NCBI GenBank assembly: GCA_948567375.1 | Contig: OX419757.1 | Location: 10,120,974 to 10,184,973 of the forward strand | Direction: 5' to 3' | Source: Lunularia cruciata | Lineage: Eukaryota > Streptophyta > Marchantiopsida > Lunulariales > Lunulariaceae | DNA length: 64,000 nt | Part shown: piece by piece, positions 46,546-56,183 of the stretch | Layout of the letters: each line of letters opens with the position of its first letter | How positions within the stretch are numbered: position 1 is the stretch's first letter | Notes under the pieces: model-generated | The model's input: the letters and a program-made list of their open reading frames with translations, nothing else | Told to the model about the DNA's origin: nothing | Databases searched by the model: none | Translations under genes and position numbers: made by a program

Positions 46546-48471
46546 TAACCTCATTTTTTTCTCATTATTTTCATTTTGGATTTGCTGAAACCAAGTTGAA
46601 ACCAAATGCAGAAGAAATGAGTGGAAACTTGTGTTTGATCAAGCTCAAGGAAGTAAACTTTGTGTTAGAGGAAGAAGGGCTTGGATTGGATCAAAACCTG
46701 AAGAAGTTTAATTCATGTCAGAGGAAGAAGGAGGTTAGATGCCGAAGGAGGGTTTCTTTGCATTGGAATGAAGGTTACAAGTTAGGAATACTACGGGGGC
46801 CATATCTCAATGACCACAAATCCAAATCAAGCGTGCTATATCTCATTGGAATCATCTTGTTCATGGCTTTTTGTTGCTACCAAAATTGCAAAGTTTGGAG
46901 GTCTGTAGAAGAAATAAAAGCATTTGAAGTTTTGTGAGTAGATGTATAGAGTAGTTTAGTGTCTTTGGGTTGGTGTCTTTGGGTCAATGTGACTTTGGAC
47001 TTCAGAATTTGGACTTGAGATTTTGGACTTCGGACTTTGGGTTTATACAACTTTGGGTTAGAAGCTTCTTCGCCTCAACACAAAGATGCCTAGATCTGAG
47101 ATAGTTGGACTTCGGAGTGCAGTGAAAGTGACTCGGGAATCTAGCCAGAGGCATTAGAGAGAGTTAGGATAGAGAAAAAAAATAGATAGTTAGGATACCC
47201 ATTACTTCAATTTCAGTTTTGATTGAAGATAAGATAGAATTAGAGAAGAAATAGCAGTAGTGAATGAACCCAAAGTGCAAGATCAGACTATAAGTGTCTT
47301 CGGGTCAGTAACATGATTGATTAGGGGAAAGTGGGTTACAAATTGAAGGTGTAGATAGTGTACCTATGCTTTCAATTACAATTCTTGATGAGGATATAGT
47401 AGAATTAGCAAAGGAATTGATAATAGTTAGACCCAATGTTGCAGAAGTAGGAATTCAGGTGTCTTTGGACTTATTATTTGACACATTAGAGAAGAGTGGG
47501 TGAAAAGATAAAGAAGTAGATGGATTATCCATGACCTCAATTGTAGATTGTAGTGAAGAGATAGTAGAAATAGTGAAGGATTTGGCAGAATCAAGTATAC
47601 CCAAAGAAGGAGAAGTAATAGGAAGATCATCGGGTTTGAAAGCCGATGACAAGGTAGACATCGCATTGGGGTAGAAACAGATTTGAGATTTAAAGAAGCA
47701 GATATGAAGGGTTGCATTGTCAGGTCGGATTTGCAGGTTAGAAGAGTTGTTCTATAATTGTATTTTTGTTAGAACTATCATTTGTTTCACTATTTAAGAG
47801 TGGCATTTGTAGTGAGTTGTTGTTCAATATTCATATTTTTGAAGATAGATAAAGTGAAGTGTTGTTTTTAGTGCTCGTCACTTGAGCTTAATTTTGAGTG
47901 TCAACTTTGTGTCTATGTTTGTGAGTGTTGGGAGAAATTCAAAGTGCAAGTCAATGTGTTTGTTGGATGTTGGATTCTGCAGCCTTGATCTTCATTTTGT
48001 GTGTGTGATCCTAAGTGAAGTGCAATCAAAGCAATGCCTTGACAGATCTGAGAGGAATTGTAGTGTTGGTAGTATTCTGCATTTGTGAGTGCAACGCAAA
48101 GTTGATGTGAAGTAATTTTGGTCGAGGAAGTTGTGCCTTCAGTGGAGGGGTGGAACAAAATTCTCATGAAAAGTCATTTTCATAGTGAAGTGCCGTCTTT
48201 GGGAGAATCTGAATCATCACAATCAAGAATTGTTTGGACAAAATTTGCTATGTTGTGATTAAGGAGTGTGAATTCGTGACAAGTTGTCAAGATTGTGAGC
48301 TTGTTACTCTCTTCTCGATGTAGTTTCTATTTGAGAGATTAAAGATGACATCAAGAAGAACTACATGTTACTATTTGACTTTGTATTTTCCCAATTCTGA
48401 ATCGTATCTCTGCGGGAACGAACCTTACTTACCTGATTACCGCACAAGTGATATTTGCCGGGTTGTCACAA
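46546..48471 (+). mobile_element. D3: internally shortened D element
   Basis: Left end taacctcat plus T tract, right end GGGTTGTCACAA as in D1 and D2. 1.9 kb only: most of the N-terminal domain and coiled coil are missing, while the 3' 800 bp is well conserved. Flanks gtgcatttt (46537-46545) and aggcaattc (48472-48480) align to the same site of C copy 1 (gtgcatcct). Confidence 0.7.
46596..47674 (+). pseudogene. Remnant of the D gene in D3
   Basis: Only the C-terminal part is clear: VGIQVSLDLLFDTLEKSG, EEIVEIVKDLAE, IPKEGEVIGRSSGLKAD, ending at TAG 47672-47674, the same end as D2. An unrelated-looking open piece at 46596-46937 (113 codons) shows no similarity I recognise. Confidence 0.55.
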
Positions 48472-48480
48472 AGGCAATTC

Positions 48481-49604
48481 CAGGATAGCATTTTGGACTA
48501 TTGATCATCATGGCAAGGATGTATATGATCAATCATAATTCTTACCATTTGAGTAAAGGAATGCTCTTGTCAAGTTCCAAAAGGTTATGGATAGGATCCT
48601 AATGGGACTGAATTTTTCTTGATGTTATATTGATGACGTTTTGGTCTATAGCACTATTATGGAGGAGCATGAGAGATATTTATTGGAGGTGTTTTAGAGA
48701 TTGAGATTTCATGGATTTGGATTACATCTTGGGAAGTGTTGATTTTTCCAAGAGTAGGTTGAGTATTTGGATCACATTATCTACCTTGGTGAACTTGGTG
48801 TTAAGCAAACCAAGGTGGAGACTATTGCATGTATTCCTATACCTAAAGATGTGAGTAGAATGCAGCTATTTCTTGGGTTGGTAAACTTCTATCACCAATA
48901 TATTAGAGGATTCAATGCCATTTCTAAGGCCTTGATAAACCTAACCAAGCTTACACAAGAGTGGTGTTGGGAAGATGAATAATAGAAAGCTTTTATAGAG
49001 CTCAAGGAGAGGTTAGCATCTACTCTTATTCTTAGGATACTTATTAGAGGATACTTATTCCAAGTTCATACTGATTGGAGTATGTTGGAGCTTGGAGTAG
49101 TGTTCACCTAGCAAGATGATGAGGAGAAGGAGTTTGTAGGGTCCTATGCTAGTTTTCCAAAAATTTAGCAAGGAAAAGTATAGCTCATATGAGGGAGAGT
49201 GCTTAACAATATTATGGGCAATAGCATATTTTCTATATTAATTGTGAGAGAAGAACCATGTCCTTTAGCAAGCCAAGAGGTTTATATTGGAGGATGTACA
49301 TTTTTGGGTTGTATGGGAGGATGGTAGAGTGCAAGTAGTACCCCTTCCATCACAAGAGCCCCAATTGGTATAATATTTTCATGAGGAGCTAGGATATTTG
49401 GAGTAAGGCAAACATATAGCTTACTTTAGGAGTCATAATTGGTAGCATGGTATTCATACTAATATATAGCAATTTGTTGCAAGATGTGTGATTTTTAATC
49501 AAGTTAAGATCAATCAATGCTCTTAATTCTATATTTATACTCATTAACTACCATAGGGTTGGATTACCATTGGAGTTTAGACTTTGCTAGACCTTTATCA
49601 TTGA
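48481..49604 (+). pseudogene. RT, RNase H and integrase N-terminus, family C copy 2
   Basis: RT: a YIDDVLVYSTIMEEHERYLLEV-like stretch is readable across frames near 48625-48690, followed by DHIIYLGELGVKQTKVE and VSRMQLFLGLVNFYHQYI in the open frame 48767-48982. RNase H: VFT-x-QDDEEKEFVGSYAS and SSYEGE near 49105-49205, then a deletion. The integrase zinc region follows near 49380-49500 (HIAYFRSHNWWHGIH, QFVARCVIF). The frame stops at 49604, where E is inserted. Confidence 0.75.
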
Positions 49605-50027
49605 TGTAAAAGACCAAAACCGAGGAGAGAAATAGGAGAATGGAAACTCACATTGGGACACTTGAATGAGGGAAAACTCCGAATGCCTAGCATGAGCTTC
49701 GGCCTTGGTATTTATAGGTAGCATACAAGACCCTTGAAGCTTCTCAAGAAGCTTCCTTGAGCCACTTTCTTGGAGTGCAAGCCAAGTTAACTAGGAAGCT
49801 TCTCAAGAAGCTTCCTTCTAGAAGCCACCTACTTGGTGTGCAAGCTAAGCTAGTTAGAAGCTTCTAGAAGCTTCCTTCTAGAAGCTACTTGCTTAGGGTG
49901 CAAGTTAACCAGTTGGGAAGCTTCCTAAGAAGCTTCTTAGATGCTTCTAGAATATTCTAGGTTATTTTGTCTTATTCTCTACTTCGTAAGCCTGATTAAC
50001 TTCGTCACTAAACTCCATATTGTTACA
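49605..50027 (-). repeat. 3' LTR of E
   Basis: 423 bp, TGTAACA to TTTTACA on the minus strand. Carries the same GAAGCTTC array as the 5' LTR. Pol coding runs 66 nt into it. Confidence 0.95.
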
Positions 50028-50606
50028 TATTCCCCCGCCGCTAGTTGGTGACGTCCTCGTCGCCAATGAAGCTTCAAATTCCTGGATGGCCATCTGTGCA
50101 TTCTGGAGGTGAGAAAGAGGTTCCCATGTGGCATCATGAAGGGGATACCCTTTCCAAAGGACCTTGTACTCCGTGTGTTGGCGACGGCCTCGTTGAATAT
50201 GGCGACGCGCAAGGATACAATCAACTTCGTACTCCTCATGATCATTGATAGGGATAGGAAGAGGGGGAGGTTGGACTCGAGAGGAAAAGGAAGAAGGGTT
50301 AGGAACAAAGGGTTTCAACTTGGAAACATGAAAGACAGGATGGATACATATGTGACAAGGTAAGGCAAGACGATAAGCAACAGGAGAGATAATGTGGGTG
50401 ATATCAAAGGGTCCTATCCAATTAGGAGCAAGTTTACGAACTTGGGTATCAAGTGGGAGAGGGAGGTTACTAGAGGATAGCATGACTTTATCACCAACTT
50501 CAAAGGTGAGATCACGACAATGATGGTCTGCATATTGTTTTTGGCGATTTTGAGCAACAAGGAGGTGAGATTTGGCTTGTTGGAGAGATTGGGATATAGT
50601 GGTCAA
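49962..50606 (-). pseudogene. Integrase C-terminal domain and intact chromodomain of E
   Basis: Open for 214 codons. FEVGDKVMLSSSNLPL, WIGPFDI and HPVFHVSKL mark the integrase C-terminal domain. A complete chromodomain follows: HEEYEVDCILARR, EYKVLWKGYPLHDATWEP, with the aromatic residues kept. The frame passes through the polypurine tract (50028-50040) and into the 3' LTR, ending at 49962. The first residue given is only the first possible start after an upstream TAG at about 50628. Confidence 0.9.
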
Positions 50607-50609
50607 GAA

Positions 50610-51263
50610 TGTAGAAGTATGAGGAACCTAAGAGGGAGGGGGAGCAAGAAGGGAATCTGGAATAAGCGGATCTTGGCCAAAATTGAGAAAGAAGGGAGAA
50701 AATCCAGTGCTTGCCTGTTTGGAATTGTTGTAGGCAAATTCTGCAGCTGCAAGACATTCATCCCAGTTGGTATGGTGGACATTGACAAAGGCCCGCAACA
50801 TATCCTCCAATGTACGATTGGCGCGTTCGGTTTGTCCATCAGTTTGAGGATGATAGGCCGTGGACAAAGCAAGCTTGGTGCCGAGTATCTGGAAGAGTGC
50901 TTGCCAAAACTTCCCGGTAAATCAAGGATCACGGTTGGAGATGAGTACACGTGGCATCCCATGATGCTTGAAGACATTGTCGAAGTAGATTTGCGCTAAG
51001 GTTGGAGCATCCACGGTATCACAGGTTGGTGCCAAGTGGATTTGCTTACTAAGCTTATCCACAAACACCACAATTGCGGTGTGTCCTTGTTTTGTCTTTG
51101 GCAAAGATGTGATGAGATCCAAGCTCACATGCTCCCAACGAGCGGATGGAATGGCGACTGGTTGAAGGAGTCCACTCGGCTTCTGGTTGCTGGCCTTGTT
51201 CCGTTGGCAACTCTCACATGATCGGACAAAGTCTCGAACATCTTGTGTCATGTTGGGCCACCA
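50610..51263 (-). pseudogene. Integrase core of E
   Basis: Zinc domain end VRSCESCQRNKASNQKPSG, then DDE core: first Asp in HVSLDLITSLPK, second in LISNRDP, where it is Asn (codon 50934-50936), Glu in QTERANR. A TGA follows at 50922 (CGA type). The segment 50628-50867 is STAYHPQTDGQ to SLLAPPPS, ending in TAG. Catalytically dead as sequenced. Confidence 0.9.
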
Positions 51264-52347
51264 TCATTGGCGTTGGAGGGTGCCCAAGGTCTTGTCCACT
51301 CCCATGTGACCAGCTATTGGTAAATCATGGGCTTCTTGAAGGCGCACTTGTCGAAGATCACCTTTGGCTGGAACATAGATCTGGTCTGCATGGAATAAAA
51401 GGCCTTCCTTGAAGGAGAAGGTGTTGAACTCCTTGTCGCATGCTGTCAGACGACCGTGTACCATTTGGAAGAAGGGATCTTGTCGTAGAGCTGATTGAAA
51501 CTCATTGTGGACCTTAGGGTCAATGGACACCGTTGTAATTGCCGCCGTGATAAAAGGAAGATCCTTCAAATCAGGTCGTCGTGATAGAGCATCGGGAATG
51601 ACATGGAACCGACCTGGTTTGTACTCAAGTTTGATGTCAAACAATTGGAGTTGCTCTTCCCATCGATGATGCCGACTCTTCATGTGCTCCAAGTGTAAGG
51701 TCTGCAACAATGGTTTGTGATCAGTTCGCATGATCACTTGTTTCCCCAAGAGATAATGCCTCCATACCTTGGTGGCATATACCATTGCAAGTTGTTCCCG
51801 ATCTCAAGCAGAGTAATTTCTTTCCGCTGTATTTAGTCGGCGAGACACAAAGGCAATCGGATGTAGTCCATCTGGAAATTCTTGTTGCAACACAGCTCCA
51901 ATTGCAAAGTTAGAAGCATCAAAATCAACCACACAAGGTAGTTGAGGACCATATGGTTGAAGAATAGGTCTTGAAGACACCATATGCTTTAACTTCTGGA
52001 ATGCTTCTTCATGCTTGGTGGTCCACTGGAAGCTCGAGTTCTTTCCCAAGAGGTCAGTCAATGGTGCAGCCACGTGAGCATAATAGTGGATGAACCGTCG
52101 GTAAAAACTGGCCAGTCCATTGAATGCTCGTACTTCTGTAGCATCCTTCGGGGTAGGCCAATCAGTAATGGCCTTGATCTTCTCTTCTTCCATCTTGATC
52201 CCTCTGATGAGATCTTATGACCCAAGAAGGTAACCTCCTTCTGCCAAAAAGCACACTTTGACTTCTTGCAGTAAAATTTCCACTGTCGTAGTCGTCTTAG
52301 GACTTCTCGCACATGATTCACATGTTCTGCCTCTGTCCTGCTATAGA
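51264..52347 (-). pseudogene. RT C-terminus, RNase H and integrase zinc start of E
   Basis: 52193-51804: [50 protein letters not shown], ending in TGA. 51785-51264: RHYLLGKQVIMRTDHKPL (RNase H), PDALSRRPDL (tether), DLPIAGHMGVDKTLGTL (first His residues of the integrase zinc domain), ending in TGA. Interrupted by two stops, otherwise collinear with A1. Confidence 0.9.
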
Positions 52348-52980
52348 TTAAGATATCATTAAGAACACCACCACAGACCGATCCAATAGTCCCTCCAACA
52401 CTTGATGCATCTGATCCATGAAGACTGCTGGAGCATTAGTGAGTCCGAAAGGTAGAACTCTCCACTCAAAATGTCCATACCTTGTGCAAAAAGCAGTCTT
52501 TTGCACGTCCTCTCCTTCAATAGGAATTTGCCAATAGCCGCTATGAAGATCCAGCTTGGAAAAGTAGCATGCTCCACTTAGTTGATCAAGCAGGTCATCG
52601 ATCCGAGGCAAGGGATATGCATTCTTCACGGTTTGCTTATTGAGCCCACGGTAATCAATACAGAAACGAAGTCCTCCATCCTTCTTTGGAACAAATAGTA
52701 CCGGTGCTCCCCACGGAGAGGTACTATGTCGTATGAAATCCTTCTCCAACAACTCTATAAGTGTTGTTCACAACTCCTCCAACTCCTTTGGTGAGAGCCG
52801 ATAGATTGGTCTACTCACTGGAGTACTCCCTGGCAATAACTCGATCTTGAAGGGCATACCTCGATCGGAGGGTAATCCCTTTGGCAGATCATCCGGAAAC
52901 ACATCTGCAAACTCCTGAACTATCCGATCAACCATTGCTTGCTACGGCACTTGGCCCTCCTCAGATTTTTCTTGTGCAAT
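52348..52980 (-). pseudogene. RT N-terminal part of E
   Basis: [84 protein letters not shown]. At 52352-52368 the catalytic F-L-D-D box is broken: one base is missing and the first Asp codon now reads as Asn when realigned. Upstream, [14 protein letters not shown] follows a TAG (CAG type), and a TGA lies in the LEEL region near 52770. Confidence 0.9.
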
Positions 52981-53011
52981 CGGCTTGATCCACACCGCGA
53001 ATACAGACTTA

Positions 53012-53191
53012 TCGTCCTCCAAAGCTTGCTCTATGGCTGCTTCATTCACAAACTTCCCTTCTAGGGACTCATCTTTCTTCCAAGCTTGCTCCATGGTTGC
53101 CTTCTTGGCAAACTTCCCATCTTGGGACTCATCTCCCTTCCAGATTCGCTCTATGGCTACCTTCTCGACAAACTTCCCATCTTGGGACTGA
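53012..53191 (-). repeat. Three 60-bp (20-residue) tandem repeats in E pol linker
   Basis: In the protease-to-RT linker a 20-residue unit (DGKFAKKATMEQAWKKDESQ type) occurs three times in frame with substitutions. Repeat boundaries fall on gggact at about 53066, 53126 and 53186. A charged helical spacer is likely. Confidence 0.85.
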
Positions 53192-53232
53192 CTACTCTTA
53201 GGTGTCTTACTCAGAGGTGCCAGACAACCTAA

Positions 53233-53650
53233 TCAGAAATTCCTACCTTGGTGTTGTACTTGAATTTGGTGTTGGGTCCAATCAAATTGAACCTTATGAC
53301 ATTCAAGCCAAGGTAGACCTAGAATGATATCATAATGTAGAGGTGCCACTACAAACCTCATACACTCCAAATACTCCTTCCCAATCTTGAAGGTAATAGG
53401 ATGCAAGGTGCGGAATGCAGAACCCTTTCTACCATCCGCCATCATCAAACTACTTCCAATCACTGGCCTGATAGGAATACCCAATTCCTTTGCCACTTGC
53501 ATAGACATGCAATTCTCTGAACTTCCAGAATCAACCAAAATTCTACAACCCCGATTAGATATCATACCTTGCAAGTGAAGCAAACTTGCATAGGTCGAGC
53601 CTTCAATCCCATTGGAACTAATCAAGCACCCAGTAGGTGGCTCGAAATCT
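53233..53650 (-). pseudogene. Protease of E
   Basis: Open frame 53625-53233: GMISNRGCRILVDSGSSEN holds the active site as VDSGSS (D-S-G), then LHYDIILGLPWLECHKVQFDW, the flap/ILG region typical of Ty3 proteases. It ends in TGA. Upstream the frame is open to the frameshift site. Releases gag and pol products. Confidence 0.9.
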
Positions 53651-53651
53651 C

Positions 53652-54551
53652 TTACTGGGATTCCTTGTTTCCCGGATCATTCCGCTCCACAACCTCCACT
53701 TGGGCAACTTGTCGAGGTCGTCCATTCTTGAGTGGACATTCAGCAATGCGATGCCCCAACTGGCGACAATAAAAGCAACCTCCATTTTGTCGTAATCTTT
53801 CTCTATCTACTGTGCCAAGTGGTCTTCGTTGGATAGCATCAATCTCCATTGGTACCGGTTCTTCCACTCGTGGTACGGGTAGGTTTTGTGTAGGTCGAGG
53901 TCGAGACCAAGTTGTTGCAACTAAGGAATCAAAATGCTTAGCCAATTGCATGGCTTCTTCTACGTTCTGTGGCTCTCGCATGGTCACCTCCAATCTGGTT
54001 TGTGACTTCAATCCTCGCACAAATCGATCCAGAACTTCACCTTCTTGGATATCTGGAATTTGCATGATGATATTCTGAACTTGTGTGATGTAGCTTCTCA
54101 CTGAGCCAATCTGCCTCAACTCCGCCAATTTATCTCGTGCAGCTCGGGTGGCATTTATAGTCTGAAATCGACCAAGTATTGCATCCTTGAATTCTGCCCA
54201 TGTCAAAATCGATGTAACAATTTGTCGTTCAGCTCTTTCTACTCGGAATCGCCACCAAAGTTTTGCCACGCCATCCAATTGGCTAGAAGCCAAGAGAATT
54301 TGTTTCCGCTCGTCTTGAAGATTGGTGGCTTCAAAGTAACGTTCACAGTCAAACACAAAATTCTCCACTATGCCTGGAAGATTCTTGCCTTCAAACACCT
54401 TGGGTTTCGGAAATCGAATGCGATCTTCTCCATCTCGAACTGGTGCTCCGTCTATCTGTTCTCGTCGTTGCTGGTCTCGTTCATCCAACAATCGAGTAAG
54501 ATGCTCGATTTGTTGTTGCATTGCAAGGATAACATCCGGTATTGCCGCCAT
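53652..54551 (-). CDS. gag of E, intact
   Basis: 299 codons without a stop, starting MAAIPDVILAMQQQIEHLT. An N-terminal coiled-coil-like QQIEHLTRLLDERDQQRRE precedes the capsid-type region: PGIVENFVFDCERYF, LDGVAKLWWRF, EFKDAILGRF, YITQVQNIIMQIPD, EVLDRFVRGLKSQTRLEV. Near the end is one CCHC knuckle CFYCRQLGHRIAEC. It ends NKESQ then TAA 53652-53654. It is the structural precursor that assembles the virus-like particle and binds RNA. The only intact element gene in the window. Its initiator is the first ATG after the primer site in this frame. Confidence 0.9.
   Translation of the reverse strand: MAAIPDVILAMQQQIEHLTRLLDERDQQRREQIDGAPVRDGEDRIRFPKPKVFEGKNLPGIVENFVFDCERYFEATNLQDERKQILLASSQLDGVAKLWWRFRVERAERQIVTSILTWAEFKDAILGRFQTINATRAARDKLAELRQIGSVRSYITQVQNIIMQIPDIQEGEVLDRFVRGLKSQTRLEVTMREPQNVEEAMQLAKHFDSLVATTWSRPRPTQNLPVPRVEEPVPMEIDAIQRRPLGTVDRERLRQNGGCFYCRQLGHRIAECPLKNGRPRQVAQVEVVERNDPGNKESQ
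53667..53673 (-). promoter_or_regulatory. Canonical -1 frameshift heptamer GGGAAAC of E
   Basis: In gag register G GGA AAC, 12 nt before the gag TAA. Shifting -1 here gives an open frame through to the protease. Confidence 0.75.
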
Positions 54552-54809
54552 TGCTACTACTCTATTCCACTACTCTCAATTTATCTAGTTGATTAACACA
54601 TAGATACAACACGTCCACCGTTCTCCATAAGTTACAATTGGAAGTATCAAGGGTTCCTCTGACACGGTGATCATATGTAGAAAATCCTGCCCAAAGCGTG
54701 AGGTGATGAATTGTGTGAAACGATGCTTTGGTAATATCTGGACATGAAAGTCCCAATGGTTTGGTGGAAGTGGATTTGGTGGTCCATAAATTCCATCCAT
54801 CCCATTCCT

Positions 54810-54821
54810 GCTCTGATACCA
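54810..54821 (-). promoter_or_regulatory. Primer binding site of E
   Basis: tggtatcagagc on the minus strand, one base from the 5' LTR. Confidence 0.95.
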
Positions 54822-54926
54822 ATGTAAAAGACCAAAACCGAGGAGAGAAATAGGAGAATGGAAACTCACATTGGGACACTTGAATGAGGGAAAACTCCGA
54901 ATGCCTAGCATGAGCTTCGGCCTTGG

Positions 54927-54934
54927 TATTTATA
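54927..54934 (-). promoter_or_regulatory. TATA box of E LTR
   Basis: TATAAATA on the minus strand, about 20 bp downstream of the nearest GAAGCTTC pair. Confidence 0.65.
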
Positions 54935-54953
54935 GGTAGCATACAAGACCCTT

Positions 54954-55175
54954 GAAGCTTCTCAAGAAGCTTCCTTGAGCCACTTTCTTGGAGTGCAAGC
55001 CAAGTTAACTAGGAAGCTTCTCAAGAAGCTTCCTTCTAGAAGCCACCTACTTGGCATGCAAGCTAAGCTAGTTAGAAGCTTCTAGAAGCTTCCTTCTAGA
55101 AGCTACTTGCTTAGGGTGCAAGTTAACCAGTTGGGAAGCTTCCTAAGAAGCTTCTTAGATGCTTCTAGAATATTC
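54954..55175 (-). promoter_or_regulatory. Heat-shock-element-like array in E LTR
   Basis: Eight GAAGCTTC palindromes start at 54954, 54966, 55013, 55025, 55075, 55085, 55135 and 55147. At 55075-55092 two abut with 2-nt spacing to give four alternating units (GAAnnTTCnnGAAnnTTC), a perfect plant-type heat shock element. A further TTCnnGAAnnTTC lies at 55163-55175. All are upstream of the TATA box. Heat shock factors bind this pattern. Activity is inferred only. Confidence 0.65.
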
Positions 55176-55250
55176 TAGGTTATTTTGTCTTATTCTCTAC
55201 TTCGTAAGCCTGATTAACTTCGTCACTAAACTCCATATTGTTACAATTGA

Positions 55251-56054
55251 CTATGAGATATTATTGGTACATTTTGGTTATTGTAGAGCATTTTTCCAAG
55301 TAGATTGAGTTGGTGGTACTTCATGACAAGTCCAATTAAAGGATAGCTTACTCATTCTTAGATCAAGTTCTTGGTTATTTTGGTACATAAGCCAAAGTCT
55401 AGATTGATCAAGGTATAAAGTTTTGGGAGAGTTTTAGGTTTTGGGTGACAAGCCTTAATTGATCATCATATTGCCTCCCAAGATCACCCTAAGGAAAATG
55501 GTCTAGCAAAGAGAGTGGTTCAAAAAATGAAGAGAGGATTGCATATGTATGGTTTGCATATGTATGGTCTTAGTATCCTCCTCTCCTTACTTCTTGCTCT
55601 ATAGACAAGATCCATATTTACTTCTAGCCATTCATCATGATGTGACTATAGTTTTGGACTTGGATGATTCAAATGTATGGTAAACTTATGTTCTTAATAG
55701 GCAAAGATTCATTTGGAGAGTGATTCCAATGGCCTTTTGAGAAGTTAATGATCATTCAACATAATAATAGCTTAAATTATGCCACTATTCAAGGAGGAGG
55801 TTACAAATCCTTGATCCATTGATTCCATCCAAAACATATTATATATATAGCAAATTGCACTAACAACTCTTGATGTGACTACAAGCCATACTATCTTATG
55901 AGCACAAAAAATTTTGCCTTCTAGAGTCCTTATGTTGGAAGGACAAAATGGTACTTTTTGGAAAGATCACTTGCACAATTGTGTGCCATACCACCTTCCA
56001 AGCATTGATGACATGATGGACCCTAGCTTGGGAATTGCACATGCAAACTTGTGG
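55251..56054 (+). pseudogene. Integrase core and C-terminal region, family C copy 2
   Basis: Continues the frame broken by E. It has a KSRLIKV-SF-type stretch, then ALIDHHIASQDHPKENGLAKRVVQKMKRGLHMYG (readable near 55455-55565, with the catalytic Glu position in KENGLAK), then fragments to PSRVLMLEGQNGTFWKDHL and NCVPYHLPSIDDMMDPSLG (55914-56045), a C-terminal domain leading into the PHD finger. Stops throughout. Confidence 0.65.
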
Positions 56055-56183
56055 TATATGTTATGTGACTCTTTGGGTGGAGCTACTACCATATTCCTGA
56101 GTGATAGTTATTTAAGATGATGGCACATGGCATATTTGATCCCTGCACTCTTGATGGTTCCTCAATGATAATACCTATGTCCT
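56055..56183 (+). pseudogene. PHD finger relic, family C copy 2
   Basis: In one frame: YMLC (first Cys changed to Tyr), SDSY (third and fourth Cys lost), H-M-A-Y (His kept, next Cys changed to Tyr), PALLMVPQ, then LCP with the seventh Cys kept. Spacing is the same as in copy 1 (5111-5236), where other Cys residues survive. Together they define a C4HC3 finger. Confidence 0.7.

Larger units (their letters stand above)
49605..55245 (-). mobile_element. E: youngest insertion, chromovirus
   Basis: 5,641 bp with perfect duplication attga (49600-49604 and 55246-55250), LTRs of 423 bp each differing at two positions, initiator-Met primer site, gag, protease, RT, RNase H, integrase, chromodomain and polypurine tract. 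Gag is fully open. Pol carries about eight stops, one frameshift in the RT catalytic box and an Asp-to-Asn change in integrase. It interrupts the C copy 2 integrase, which reads through when E is removed. Confidence 0.97.
54823..55245 (-). repeat. 5' LTR of E
   Basis: 423 bp, TGTAACA to TTTTACA on the minus strand. It differs from the 3' LTR only at two nearby positions (55055-55056 region). Contains the promoter elements listed separately. Confidence 0.97.

Noticed and set aside
50520-50999. 159-codon plus-strand frame
   Set aside because: Antisense to E integrase, whose catalytic motifs are on the minus strand.
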